From: Lachnospiraceae bacterium
Lineage (GTDB): Bacteria > Bacillota > Clostridia > Lachnospirales > Lachnospiraceae
Length of the DNA: 46,519 bases
Reading direction: 5' to 3'
Assembly: GCA_017938485.1 (NCBI GenBank)
Contig: JAGBBM010000062.1
Span: 1-46,519, forward strand
Positions 7,832 to 16,230 of the stretch are shown here, in pieces. Positions within the stretch are counted from its first letter, which is position 1. Each line of letters starts with the position of its first letter. The notes under the pieces are model-generated. The model ran no database searches. It was not told where the DNA came from and worked only from the letters and a program-made list of their open reading frames with translations. The position numbers and the translations under genes were made by a program.

Positions 7832-7865
7832 CAAAGTAGAGATTATTAGAAAGTCGGGTGTTTTT
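7813..7865 (+). terminator. Terminator-like hairpin overlapping the sigma-28 promoter
   Basis: ACCCGAC (7813-7819) pairs with GTCGGGT (7853-7859), with ATAAT/ATTAT able to extend the stem inside, followed by GTTTTT and then the ATG at 7866. Read-through from the hemolysin III gene would form the full hairpin and stop. A transcript started at the internal sigma-28 promoter carries only the right half and cannot form it. Confidence 0.6.
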
Positions 7866-10800
7866 ATGGGACAGACAGTTGATGGTGGACTTCAATATTT
7901 AAATGTAAATGATAGATATAAAAAGGGGCAGGAGATTCCTGGCTCTGATTTTGCTGTGGAAAAAAATAGATATATGGAACAGGATATGTCTATATCTAAG
8001 GAAGAGCTGGTGGGCTATAAGTACGAAAAAAAGGATGGGGGCTACCAGACTTCAACAGTAGATAATTTTGAGGAGTACCTTAAGAATAAACAGGAAAAAG
8101 CAAAAGAAGCCGGTGAGGATGCAAGAAGTAAGGAAGAAAAGGCTAAGGAAGAGGCAAAGGAAATATCAAGAAGCTTAAGCGGAGAAGAGATAAAGCAGCT
8201 TAAGATGATGGGTGTTGACGTGAGTGGAGCTAAGCTTTCAGACATTATGGGTATGGTAAATACTATGCGTGGAAAGGCTCACAGAGAGGAACTTGCAAAA
8301 ACTCTTGCCAATATAAGTGCGGGTAATGGTGATATGGAAGACCTTACTGTTATCGGTGGAACTGCAAAGGTTGCGGGAACTGATGTGGAGGTAGATTCTG
8401 TTGATGTGGCTGATGTGATGATTGCAAAGGAAGCTCCGGAAAAAGAGACACCTGTTGACAAAGAGATGGATAATTCAGCCAACTTTAAACTTACTAATAA
8501 TGAGTTGGTTTACATAATTAAGAATGAGCTTAGCTTGTCTAAGAATAATATGTATAAGGCGCATTTTAGTGGAAGTATGTCAGGTAAGGAAATGGTATCT
8601 GAAGACGTGTTAAAAGAGATGATGCCTCAGATTGAAAAAGTTATTGAGCAAGCTGGTATTGAAAAGGATGAGGTCGCTTTTGAAGGGGCAAAATTCCTGA
8701 TGGATAACAACCTACCTATAACCACTGATAATTTAAAAACCTATGTAGAGTATCAGCAGTATCAGGGCAAGGACGTAGGAGAGGTTATTTTGCCAGAGAT
8801 AAAGGGAGATACCATAGCAAAAAAGGCTCAACAGATAGTGGAGGACGTGGCATCCTTTAAGGTGGATATGGTGTATGACATGGTGAAAGCAAATAAGCAG
8901 ATAACCATAGCTTCTATGTCAAAATATGCAAAAGAATATAATGCAAAGTCTGTAAGCAAAGACACAGCTAAGGAAGATATGCCTATGGATTATTCCGATA
9001 AGGATATGAAAGACCTTACAGCCTTGAGACAATTGGAAGAGATTAGACTTTCTATGACTATGGATGCAGCTGTAAAATTAGTTAAGGCAGATTTTAACAT
9101 AGATACCAGAGAGCTTTCTAAGGTAGTTAGCCGACTTAAAAATATGGAAGAGCTTATGATAAAGTCAAAGCTTAGGGATGCAGGTGTTCAGCCAACCAAG
9201 GAAAATGTTGATTTATATCAGGAATTAAATGTTAAGGTAGAGGGACTTGCAAATGGTCATGCATCTATCCTAGCATCTCCTCTTAAAGGCTTGGATTTCT
9301 CTGTTAATACTCTTTTTAGCGAGAAGCAGATTATAGCTGAGGATATGCTTCAAGGTGAGTATGAGACAGTTAAGAGAGATGCCAGATACAAGAGCTTTGA
9401 GGCGGCAACTAGTAGCTACGAGGCCGTTGGAACTGCTCCAAGAAAAGATATGGGAGATAGTATAACTAAAGCCTTTGCAAATGTAACGGATATTCTTAAG
9501 GAGATGGAGCTTCCTGTTAATTACGAGAACGAAAGAGCTGTTAGAATTTTAGGATATAACTCTATGGAGATTACACCTGAGAATATTTCAAAGGTAGTAG
9601 ATTACGACAGACAGGTAAATCAGCTTATGGATACATTTTATCCGGAGGCAGTGCTCTCTATGATAAAGGATGGAATAAACCCATTGGATGTACCTATTGA
9701 AGAGTTAAACGACATTATAAGAAAGCACAACTATAATGATGGTGTAACTGAGGCAGAGAACTTTGCTACATATCTGAGGGATATGGAAAAGCAAGGACTT
9801 GTATCACCAGAGGAAAGAGAGAGCTATATAGGAATATATCGAGCAATGGATAAGCTTGCTAAGTCTGGTGACAGAGAAGCGGGCTGGGTATTTAACAGCG
9901 GAGCAGAACTTACTGTGAGAAATCTTATATCTGCTATGAGAAGCAGAAAGGCTTCTGGTATAGATATATCCATTAATGAAAGCTTTGGTATGCTGGAGGA
10001 GACAGTGTCTTTTGGAAAAGATATAGAAAAACAGATAGATAGTGCATTTAATCTTAATCAGGAAGAAAAAGAAGTAGAAGATTATATGGCTAGAGTGGCA
10101 GAGGCTACTGAGGAGGTATGGGATTTCCTTGTTGCAAACAACATAGAGGTAACAGGCGTAAATGTTATGGCAGCAGAAAACATGTTGAATACTCAAGGTG
10201 GTATATACCAGCTAGTGTCAGAGCTCCTTGCCAAGATGAAGTTTAAAACAGATATAAAAGTGGAACTTGTGGACGATGAGACAGAACATATGAAGGATTC
10301 TATGAGTGGAGAGGATGTGTTGCTGCCATTTAGTCCAGACAGTATTTTGGAAAGTCTTTTAGGAAGCGAGGAAATGTCTCTTAAGTACGAGGATTTGAGG
10401 GATAAAGTCACAGAGCTTATGTATGATGCAGGTGTTATGGGTACTATAACAAGCATGGATATATCTGCAATTAAGACTATAAGTGCCGGATTCAATGTTA
10501 TGAGTAATATGGCTAAAAACCATAGATATCAGTTACCTGTTGAAACTGAGACAGGTGTGAAGGTGGTTAATCTTACCATAGCAAAGGGTGAAACTAATCA
10601 GGGAACAATAGACATATCTATGGATGATGAGAGCATGGGAAATGTAACTGCAAAGGTAATGGTAAGCAGTGAAAAAGTGCTTTTCGGTCATGTTGTATCC
10701 TCCACTACTGAGGGCAACTATATGCTTCAGGAAAAGAAAGAGATTTTTGATAAAGTCCTTGCTGCAAGTGACTTTAATGGAGCGTCAGTGAATCTTGGTG

Positions 10801-10907
10801 CCATGTCTTATATGGATGAGACACAGAATTTTGCTGATACGGAAATGGCCACTTTGTACGAAGCATCAGTGGCATTGGTTAGAGCTATAAGTGGATTTTT
10901 TGGGTAG
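7866..10907 (+). CDS. Large motility-associated protein, FliK-like C-terminus
   Basis: 1013 aa, acidic, predominantly helical, no signal peptide or membrane segment. Residues about 55-105 are a charged coiled coil (KNKQEKAKEAGEDARSKEEK). The middle repeats helical segments of the type 'N-ELVYIIKNELSLSKNN'. Residues about 880-985 look like the C-terminal domain of flagellar hook-length proteins (GTIDISMDDESMGNVTAKVM, then MLQEKKEIFDKVLAASDF). The whole may correspond to the uncharacterised family DUF6240, from memory. The start has only a weak GGGTG site 5 bases upstream. A sigma-28-type promoter and the flagellin gene directly downstream place it in the late flagellar regulon. A hook-length or flagellar-assembly function is inference. 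Confidence 0.7.
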   Translation: MGQTVDGGLQYLNVNDRYKKGQEIPGSDFAVEKNRYMEQDMSISKEELVGYKYEKKDGGYQTSTVDNFEEYLKNKQEKAKEAGEDARSKEEKAKEEAKEISRSLSGEEIKQLKMMGVDVSGAKLSDIMGMVNTMRGKAHREELAKTLANISAGNGDMEDLTVIGGTAKVAGTDVEVDSVDVADVMIAKEAPEKETPVDKEMDNSANFKLTNNELVYIIKNELSLSKNNMYKAHFSGSMSGKEMVSEDVLKEMMPQIEKVIEQAGIEKDEVAFEGAKFLMDNNLPITTDNLKTYVEYQQYQGKDVGEVILPEIKGDTIAKKAQQIVEDVASFKVDMVYDMVKANKQITIASMSKYAKEYNAKSVSKDTAKEDMPMDYSDKDMKDLTALRQLEEIRLSMTMDAAVKLVKADFNIDTRELSKVVSRLKNMEELMIKSKLRDAGVQPTKENVDLYQELNVKVEGLANGHASILASPLKGLDFSVNTLFSEKQIIAEDMLQGEYETVKRDARYKSFEAATSSYEAVGTAPRKDMGDSITKAFANVTDILKEMELPVNYENERAVRILGYNSMEITPENISKVVDYDRQVNQLMDTFYPEAVLSMIKDGINPLDVPIEELNDIIRKHNYNDGVTEAENFATYLRDMEKQGLVSPEERESYIGIYRAMDKLAKSGDREAGWVFNSGAELTVRNLISAMRSRKASGIDISINESFGMLEETVSFGKDIEKQIDSAFNLNQEEKEVEDYMARVAEATEEVWDFLVANNIEVTGVNVMAAENMLNTQGGIYQLVSELLAKMKFKTDIKVELVDDETEHMKDSMSGEDVLLPFSPDSILESLLGSEEMSLKYEDLRDKVTELMYDAGVMGTITSMDISAIKTISAGFNVMSNMAKNHRYQLPVETETGVKVVNLTIAKGETNQGTIDISMDDESMGNVTAKVMVSSEKVLFGHVVSSTTEGNYMLQEKKEIFDKVLAASDFNGASVNLGAMSYMDETQNFADTEMATLYEASVALVRAISGFFG

Positions 10908-10918
10908 GATTATGAGGT

Positions 10919-10946
10919 TAAGAAAACCCCATATATATCCGATAAA
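10919..10946 (+). promoter_or_regulatory. Sigma-28-type promoter of flagellin
   Basis: TAAG at 10919-10922 and CCGATAAA at 10939-10946 with a 16-base spacer, about 50 bases before the flagellin start codon. Confidence 0.7.
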
Positions 10947-10994
10947 TAAAGTAGTTTAGGACAGATAAATTAGACAGGATTTGGAGGTAATACT

Positions 10995-12410
10995 ATGAGA
11001 ATTAATCATAACTCAATGGCTCTTAATGCCAGTGATCATTTTGGAAAAGTAAACAGAAATATAGCAAAATCAATGGAAAGGCTTTCATCAGGTTACAAGA
11101 TAACAAGCCCTGCAGATGATGCAGCAGGACTTGCTATATCAGTAAAGCTTAGTGCTCAGATAAGAGGTCTTGACAGAGCATCTTTAAATGCCAACGATGG
11201 AACTTCAGTTATTCAGTCTGCAGAGGGCGGACTTAGCGAAGTGCATTCTATTCTTCAGCGAATGAGAGAACTTTCTGTTCAGGCTGCAAATGATGTTAAC
11301 TCAGAAGAGGATAGAGATGCTATTCAGGAAGAGATTAATAATCTTATAGATGAGATTGACCAGATTGCAGATACCACAGCATTTAATGACCAGAAACTTC
11401 TAAACGGGGATATGAATAGACGTACTATGTCAAGTAACTTTGATATGGAGGCTACATATATATCAGAGGAAGTTAATGTGGGTGTGTACGAGTTAGAGGT
11501 TACTACTGCAGCAACTCAGGCAACCTATGCAACTGGATTTTCTTATTCGGGAGCAACTGTAACTGAGGAGCAGGCAGGAACCATTATTGTAAATAACTTC
11601 CATGTAGAGATTACAGAAGGTATGACTATGGAGGAAGTGTATGGGGAACTCCAGACACATTTGTCAAAGATTGATATAGATGTAATTGCATCAAACGACG
11701 GAGGAGTTACACAGGAGGAGTTTAATACAGGAGCTCCGGTTATATTTAAGACAAGAGGATATGGAAGTGACCAGAGAGTAGAGATAGACATTGAAAATGA
11801 TGAGCTTGCGGCACTTCTTGGTGTGGCTGATGGTGATTTGGCAAGAGGAACAGACTGTGAGGCATCACTTACAGTAAGTGATGAAGGATTTTCTAATACA
11901 GCCAGCTTAACTACTGATGGAAACGATATATATATCGTAGATAGAGGTGGTTTTGAGATGAATGTAAGGGTAGAGCCAGAGGCAACTGGAACTACAGAGA
12001 TAGAAGTATTAACCGCAGGACCTATGGTTATACAGACAGGTTTTAATTCCGGAGAGCAGCTTGAACTTGATATACCACCAGTTACTTCCTATATGTTAGG
12101 GGTAGATGACGTTATAATGTATACTCATGAATATGCTTCAGAGGCAGTTACTGCCATAGATTTAGCAATTGAGAAGGTGTCAAACATAAGAGCAAAGCTT
12201 GGCGCGTATGAGAATAGATTGGAGGATATATACGATACTCTTGAGGTTCAGGAGGAAAGTATAACCGCAGCTTATTCACGTATTATGGACACTAATATGG
12301 CTGAGGAGATGACTAACTATACTCAGCAGGATGTGCTTTCACAGGCAGCTATATCTATGATGCAGAAATCAAATGAAAGACCGGAATCAATATTACAGTT
12401 GTTACAGTAA
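10995..12410 (+). CDS. fliC: Flagellin
   Basis: 471 aa; GGAGG ribosome binding site. The D0/D1 N-terminus is typical (MRINHNSMALNA, SMERLSSGYKITSPADDAAG, NDGTSVIQSAEGGLSEVHSI) and so is the C-terminal D1/D0 pair (VSNIRAKLGAYENRLE ... LSQAAISMMQKSNERPESIL). Residues about 145-385 form the surface-exposed variable part, rich in Thr, Gly and acidic residues. It polymerises into the flagellar filament outside the cell after export by the flagellar type III apparatus. FliS follows 35 bases later, its dedicated chaperone, and the promoter is of the sigma-28 class. Confidence 0.97.
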   Translation: MRINHNSMALNASDHFGKVNRNIAKSMERLSSGYKITSPADDAAGLAISVKLSAQIRGLDRASLNANDGTSVIQSAEGGLSEVHSILQRMRELSVQAANDVNSEEDRDAIQEEINNLIDEIDQIADTTAFNDQKLLNGDMNRRTMSSNFDMEATYISEEVNVGVYELEVTTAATQATYATGFSYSGATVTEEQAGTIIVNNFHVEITEGMTMEEVYGELQTHLSKIDIDVIASNDGGVTQEEFNTGAPVIFKTRGYGSDQRVEIDIENDELAALLGVADGDLARGTDCEASLTVSDEGFSNTASLTTDGNDIYIVDRGGFEMNVRVEPEATGTTEIEVLTAGPMVIQTGFNSGEQLELDIPPVTSYMLGVDDVIMYTHEYASEAVTAIDLAIEKVSNIRAKLGAYENRLEDIYDTLEVQEESITAAYSRIMDTNMAEEMTNYTQQDVLSQAAISMMQKSNERPESILQLLQ

Positions 12411-12445
12411 AGACTTAGTTCTAATGTGTGGAGGAAGATTGTAGT

Positions 12446-12925
12446 ATGACAAAGGAGCAGATAAAAGAGTTTACGCTAAGAACCAGTCAGGCGAACCATA
12501 GTGGATTGATACTGATACTTACCGATATGGATAAGATATATCTTGAGGATGCTATAAAGGCTTATGATGCCCAGGATTTAGAGCAGTATAATAAGTATAT
12601 GGAACTTGCTAGGAAAACCCATAATGAGCTTATGAGTGCCATGAATCCAAATGATGCTTTGGGAAGAAGAGTGTTAGGCATATTAAGATATATATATAAG
12701 TGTATGGTATCTTCTCAGGTAAAGAGAGAGCCTCAGGATTTAGAAAGATGTATGGGGATGATGGATACTTTAAAGGTTGCATTTGAGCACTTACACTCTT
12801 TGGATGAAGAGGGACCTGTGATGAAAAATACCCATAGAGTATATGCGGGACTTACATATGGTAAGGGTGTTTTAAATGAGAGCATGGGAAGCACAGATTA
12901 TTCCAACAGAGGCTTTACAGTATAA
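12446..12925 (+). CDS. fliS: Flagellar export chaperone FliS
   Basis: 159 aa from ATG 12446. The GTG at 12428 is in frame, but the GGAGGA ribosome binding site lies between it and the ATG, so the ATG is preferred. The pattern TSQANHSGLILILTDMDKIY, followed by YLEDAIKAYDAQDLEQYNKY, matches the first helices of FliS, the four-helix chaperone that binds flagellin's C-terminal D0 helix and prevents premature polymerisation. It is about 30 residues longer than typical FliS, with a polar tail ending NRGFTV. Placement directly behind flagellin supports the call. Confidence 0.85.
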   Translation: MTKEQIKEFTLRTSQANHSGLILILTDMDKIYLEDAIKAYDAQDLEQYNKYMELARKTHNELMSAMNPNDALGRRVLGILRYIYKCMVSSQVKREPQDLERCMGMMDTLKVAFEHLHSLDEEGPVMKNTHRVYAGLTYGKGVLNESMGSTDYSNRGFTV

Positions 12926-12937
12926 AAAAATTGTATT

Positions 12938-12975
12938 AAGATGGTATTTGTCTTTAAAAAGACGGATACCATCTT
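12938..12975 (+). terminator. Long hairpin between fliS and the HIT gene
   Basis: AAGATGGTAT pairs with ATACCATCTT; after a two-base mismatch the stem continues GTCTTT/AAAGAC around a two-base loop. It is strong but lacks a clean T-run, so it may be a weak terminator or an RNA processing/stability element. Confidence 0.55.
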
Positions 12976-13001
12976 ATTATATTGAAAGGAAGGAAAAAAT
13001 T

Positions 13002-13418
13002 ATGATTAAGGACGATTGTATTTTTTGTAAGATCGCTAAGGGAGATATTCCTTCAGCTACTATATATGAAGATTCAGATATTAGAGTGATACTCGATGTA
13101 GCGCCGGCAAACAGAGGTCATGCTCTTATACTCACAAAGGAGCATTTTGACAATATCTACGAGATGGATGAGGCAACTGGTGCTAAGGTATTTGCCAAGG
13201 CAACCTCTGTTGCAAAAGCAATAAAGACAGTAACAAATTGCGAGGGTATGAATGTGCTCCAGAATAATGGGGAAGTTGCTGGCCAGACTGTTCATCACTT
13301 CCATCTTCACTTAGTTCCAAGATTTAAGGATGATGAAGTAAATATGTCTTGGAATCCAAAGACAACAGTTGCCGAAGAGCAACAGGCTCTTGCAGAGGCT
13401 ATTAAGAAGGGACTTTAA
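13002..13418 (+). CDS. HIT family nucleotide-binding protein
   Basis: 138 aa from ATG 13002 (GGAAGG upstream); the longer open frame from 12876 would overlap fliS and is not needed. It carries the zinc-site cysteines CIFC at the N-terminus and the histidine triad HHFHLHLVPR. Members hydrolyse nucleoside phosphoramidates or adenylates, such as AMP-lysine, in the cytoplasm. It is close in length to bacterial HinT/Hit proteins. The stop is 5 bases before the MATE transporter start, suggesting co-transcription. Confidence 0.93.
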   Translation: MIKDDCIFCKIAKGDIPSATIYEDSDIRVILDVAPANRGHALILTKEHFDNIYEMDEATGAKVFAKATSVAKAIKTVTNCEGMNVLQNNGEVAGQTVHHFHLHLVPRFKDDEVNMSWNPKTTVAEEQQALAEAIKKGL

Positions 13419-13423
13419 TTTTT

Positions 13424-14788
13424 ATGCAAGGTAACACTAAAAATATAGAAATATTTCGTGATGCTCCAGTATCAAAGGCTGTAATTAGCAATGTTATACC
13501 ATCTATCATAAGTATGATAATGGTTCTTGTGTACAATCTTGCAGATACAGTTTTTATAGGGCAGACAAAAAATGATTATATGGTGGCAGCAGTGTCTATA
13601 GCTACTCCGGTTTTCCTGCTTTTTATGGCGGTGGGAATGCTTTTTGGTATTGGAGGAACCTCTCTTATATCACGTATGCTTGGAGAAGAAAGACATGAGG
13701 AGGCAAAAAAAGTATCCTCCTTTTGCTATTGGACAGGACTTATTGTAGGTATTGTATCTATGGTGGTTATATTTATATTTGCGGAGCCTATATGTAGGGC
13801 GGTAGGTGCAAGTAATGATACTATAGTTTACGCAAAACAATACTTACGAATAGTGTCATTCGGTATACCTTTTCTTATAGTGAGCAATGCCTTTAGTAAC
13901 ATAATTCGTGCAGAGGGTAATGCAAAGATAGCTATGCAGGGTATGGTCGTGGGTAACCTTGTGAATATTGTATTAGACCCTATTATGATACTTTATTTTG
14001 GGTGGAATGTGGCAGGTGCTGCAGTAGCTACAGTGCTTGGCAATCTATACTCAGCAGTCTACTATACAAAGCACATGCTTTCTAAGAAGTGTATATTGTC
14101 TATCAAGCCATCAGATTATCAGGCTAAAAATGGAGTGCTTTCAGGCGTATTTGCTATAGGAATCCCGGCATCATTAAATAGTATTCTTATGAGTGCCTCT
14201 AACATAGTTATAAACAATGTTATGATGGGCTTCGGAGATATGGCAGTGGCAGGACTTGGGGCCGCTATGAAGGTAAATATGATAGTGGTTATGCTTCTCA
14301 TTGGACTTGGAACAGGGGTGCAACCATTGCTAGGGTATTGCTTTGGAGCAGGAAACAAAAAAAGATATATGGCAGTGCTTAGATTTTCTTTGATGTTAGC
14401 CTTAGGTCTTAGCCTTATAATGACCTTGATTTGTTATATCTTTGCTCTAGATTTGGTTAAGGTCATATTAGATGACCCGGCGGCTCTTGATTTTGGAAGG
14501 TCATTTTCAAGAATATATATACTTTCAGGTCCTATAATGGGAGTGCTTTTTGTTATGATAAATGCTATACAGTCAACAGGTGCGGCGCTTCCCTCCCTTA
14601 TACTATCCATAAGTAGACAGGGACTATTGTATATGCCGATACTTTATACCTTTACAAAGATATTTGACGAGGCACGTATGATGGCGTTGGCACAGCCAGT
14701 AACAGACTATCTGGCAGCCCTTGTTGCAATTATATTATTTGTAACCTGTTGTGTGCCGAAGTTTAAAGTTATGGAAAGAAAAATATAA
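13424..14788 (+). CDS. MATE family efflux transporter
   Basis: 454 aa with 12 predicted transmembrane helices in two homologous halves. MATE signatures include VYNLADTVFIGQ in helix 1, the loop LISRMLGEERHEEAKK and the second-half GIPASLNSILMSASNI. These proteins exchange Na+ or H+ for cationic drugs or metabolites. The substrate is not predictable. It follows the HIT gene after 5 bases without a clear ribosome binding site of its own (GAAGGGA lies within the HIT 3' end). The Mrp-type ATPase gene follows 17 bases after its stop. Confidence 0.92.
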   Translation: MQGNTKNIEIFRDAPVSKAVISNVIPSIISMIMVLVYNLADTVFIGQTKNDYMVAAVSIATPVFLLFMAVGMLFGIGGTSLISRMLGEERHEEAKKVSSFCYWTGLIVGIVSMVVIFIFAEPICRAVGASNDTIVYAKQYLRIVSFGIPFLIVSNAFSNIIRAEGNAKIAMQGMVVGNLVNIVLDPIMILYFGWNVAGAAVATVLGNLYSAVYYTKHMLSKKCILSIKPSDYQAKNGVLSGVFAIGIPASLNSILMSASNIVINNVMMGFGDMAVAGLGAAMKVNMIVVMLLIGLGTGVQPLLGYCFGAGNKKRYMAVLRFSLMLALGLSLIMTLICYIFALDLVKVILDDPAALDFGRSFSRIYILSGPIMGVLFVMINAIQSTGAALPSLILSISRQGLLYMPILYTFTKIFDEARMMALAQPVTDYLAALVAIILFVTCCVPKFKVMERKI

Positions 14789-14805
14789 AAAGGATAGTGA
14801 AAAAA

Positions 14806-15630
14806 ATGAGTGAAAATTGTACACATAATTGTTCTACCTGTGGTGAAAATTGTAGTAGCAGAAAAGAGGATTCCCTTCTAGAAGCAGGTAACGAGTATTC
14901 TAACATAAAAAAGGTAATAGCTGTTGTAAGTGGCAAGGGAGGTGTAGGAAAATCCCTTGTAACATCCCTACTTGCAGTTCTTTCGCAGAGAAGAGGAAAC
15001 CAAACTGCCATACTTGATGCAGATATCACCGGTCCATCTATACCAAAGACCTTTAATGTGGACAAAAAAGCTATCTCAAATGGTGAGGTTCTTTTTCCGG
15101 CATCAACAAAAACTGGTATAGAGATGATGTCTATAAATTTGCTTCTTGATGATGATACAAAGCCTGTTATATGGAGAGGTCCAGTTATTGCAGGAACAGT
15201 TAAACAGTTTTGGTCAGAGGTGTTCTGGCAGGATGTGGACTTAATGTTTGTGGATTGCCCACCGGGAACTGGTGATGTACCTCTTACAGTATTCCAGTCT
15301 CTTCCTGTAGATGGAATTATTGTGGTAACCTCACCTCAAGATTTGGTTTCCATGATAGTTGGAAAAGCAGTTAGAATGGCTGAGATGATGAATATCCCAA
15401 TACTTGGCATTGTTGAGAATATGTCTTATTTCATCTGCGACAAATGTAGTGAAAAGCATTACATCTATGGTGAAAGCCACATAGAAGAGATTGCCAAGAA
15501 GTACGGCATCCCTTATGTTGCCAAAATCCCAGTGGAAAAAAGTTTAAGAGAGTGCGTTGACGCAGGCTCCATAGAAGACTTTGCCGGCAACTGGCTCGAC
15601 GAAATAATAGAGGTAATAGAGAGGGCATAA
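14806..15630 (+). CDS. Mrp/NBP35-type P-loop ATPase, iron-sulfur carrier
   Basis: 274 aa from ATG 14806 with AGGA upstream; the GTG at 14797 is too close to that site. The N-terminus is Cys-rich (CTHNCSTCGENCSS), as in NBP35. The deviant Walker A SGKGGVGKS, ADITGPSIPK and DCPPGTGDVP are intact, and the CxxC (FICDKC) that bridges an Fe-S cluster between two monomers is present. Such proteins assemble or deliver [4Fe-4S] clusters in the cytoplasm. It lies upstream of the iron-sulfur-rich hydrogenase-MCP gene, but the two are separated by a long palindrome and a promoter. Its last codons lie inside the left arm of that palindrome. Confidence 0.9.
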   Translation: MSENCTHNCSTCGENCSSRKEDSLLEAGNEYSNIKKVIAVVSGKGGVGKSLVTSLLAVLSQRRGNQTAILDADITGPSIPKTFNVDKKAISNGEVLFPASTKTGIEMMSINLLLDDDTKPVIWRGPVIAGTVKQFWSEVFWQDVDLMFVDCPPGTGDVPLTVFQSLPVDGIIVVTSPQDLVSMIVGKAVRMAEMMNIPILGIVENMSYFICDKCSEKHYIYGESHIEEIAKKYGIPYVAKIPVEKSLRECVDAGSIEDFAGNWLDEIIEVIERA

Positions 15631-16112
15631 CCCCTCCATAAAACAAGCCCACCCCATATGAAGGGTTAAGGAGATTTTTTGCAACTTCACGGTTTCAAGT
15701 GTATCTAGAGGCTTAAGCTTTCGATTTTTGATTACGCGCCACTTCCATAAACTCACATGTCTTGGGGAATATATATGGATTTTTGAAGACAATTAGCTTG
15801 TACCAAACATCAAGATTTTATAATTTGCGATGAATGCACTGCGAGAGTGATGTCTGAGTTGCACATAGTGCAACGAGTTTCACGAGAGCAGTGCTAATTA
15901 AACATCGCAAATTTAAAATCTTAGATATTTGCACAAGCGTAGAGTTGCGAAAAAATCCATATATTCCCCAAGACATGTTCAGACAGTATGTCCGTGGCGC
16001 GATTTATCGAAAGCTTTTAAGCCTGAGATACACTAAGAATCCTAGTTGTCAAAAAATTCTCCTTAACCCTTCATATGGGGTGGGCTTGTTTTATGAAGGG
16101 GCTATGCCCCTC
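15621..16112. repeat. 492-bp imperfect palindrome (long inverted repeat) E1
   Basis: This fills the 600-base gene-free interval between the Mrp and hydrogenase-MCP genes. The two ~245-base arms meet at 15866, where GTTGCAC-ATA-GTGCAAC forms the tip. Best blocks: a perfect 38-bp match (15637-15674 with 16058-16095); about 28 bp around TGTCTTGGGGAATATA (near 15757-15785 with 15951-15978); about 20 bp at 15812-15832 with 15903-15922; and ends GAGGGCATA / TATGCCCCTC. Blocks between them have diverged but stay co-linear. RNA from either strand would fold into one giant hairpin. The left arm includes the Mrp stop codon. No transposase or convincing ORF inside; I do not recognise the family. Confidence 0.9.
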
Positions 16113-16141
16113 GTTTAGTCCGTATTTTTTGTGGATAAAGT

Positions 16142-16170
16142 TTGAAAATCTGTGTATGGTATGGTAAAAT
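16142..16170 (+). promoter_or_regulatory. Promoter of the hydrogenase-MCP gene
   Basis: TTGAAA and TAAAAT separated by 17 bases. A short dyad, GAGAAA-T-TTTCTC (16185-16197), follows in the early leader and could be an operator or mRNA hairpin. Confidence 0.5.
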
Positions 16171-16230
16171 GAGATTAGCGCACTGAGAAATTTTCTCAAA
16201 AGAAGAAAGAAACGAACGGGGGTCGATATA

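Noticed and set aside
9804-10196. 130-codon minus-strand frame inside the 1013-aa gene
   Set aside because: Composition is Cys/His/Tyr-rich in the way of shadow frames, no start signal, and the sense gene is continuous.
15621-16112. Palindrome E1 as a complete insertion sequence
   Set aside because: No transposase frame and no direct target duplication that I can see at its edges.
15891-16118. 75-codon open frame on the plus strand inside palindrome E1
   Set aside because: It consists entirely of palindrome arm sequence, its ATG has no ribosome binding site, and a mirror-image open frame exists in the other arm; it is best explained by the repeat.
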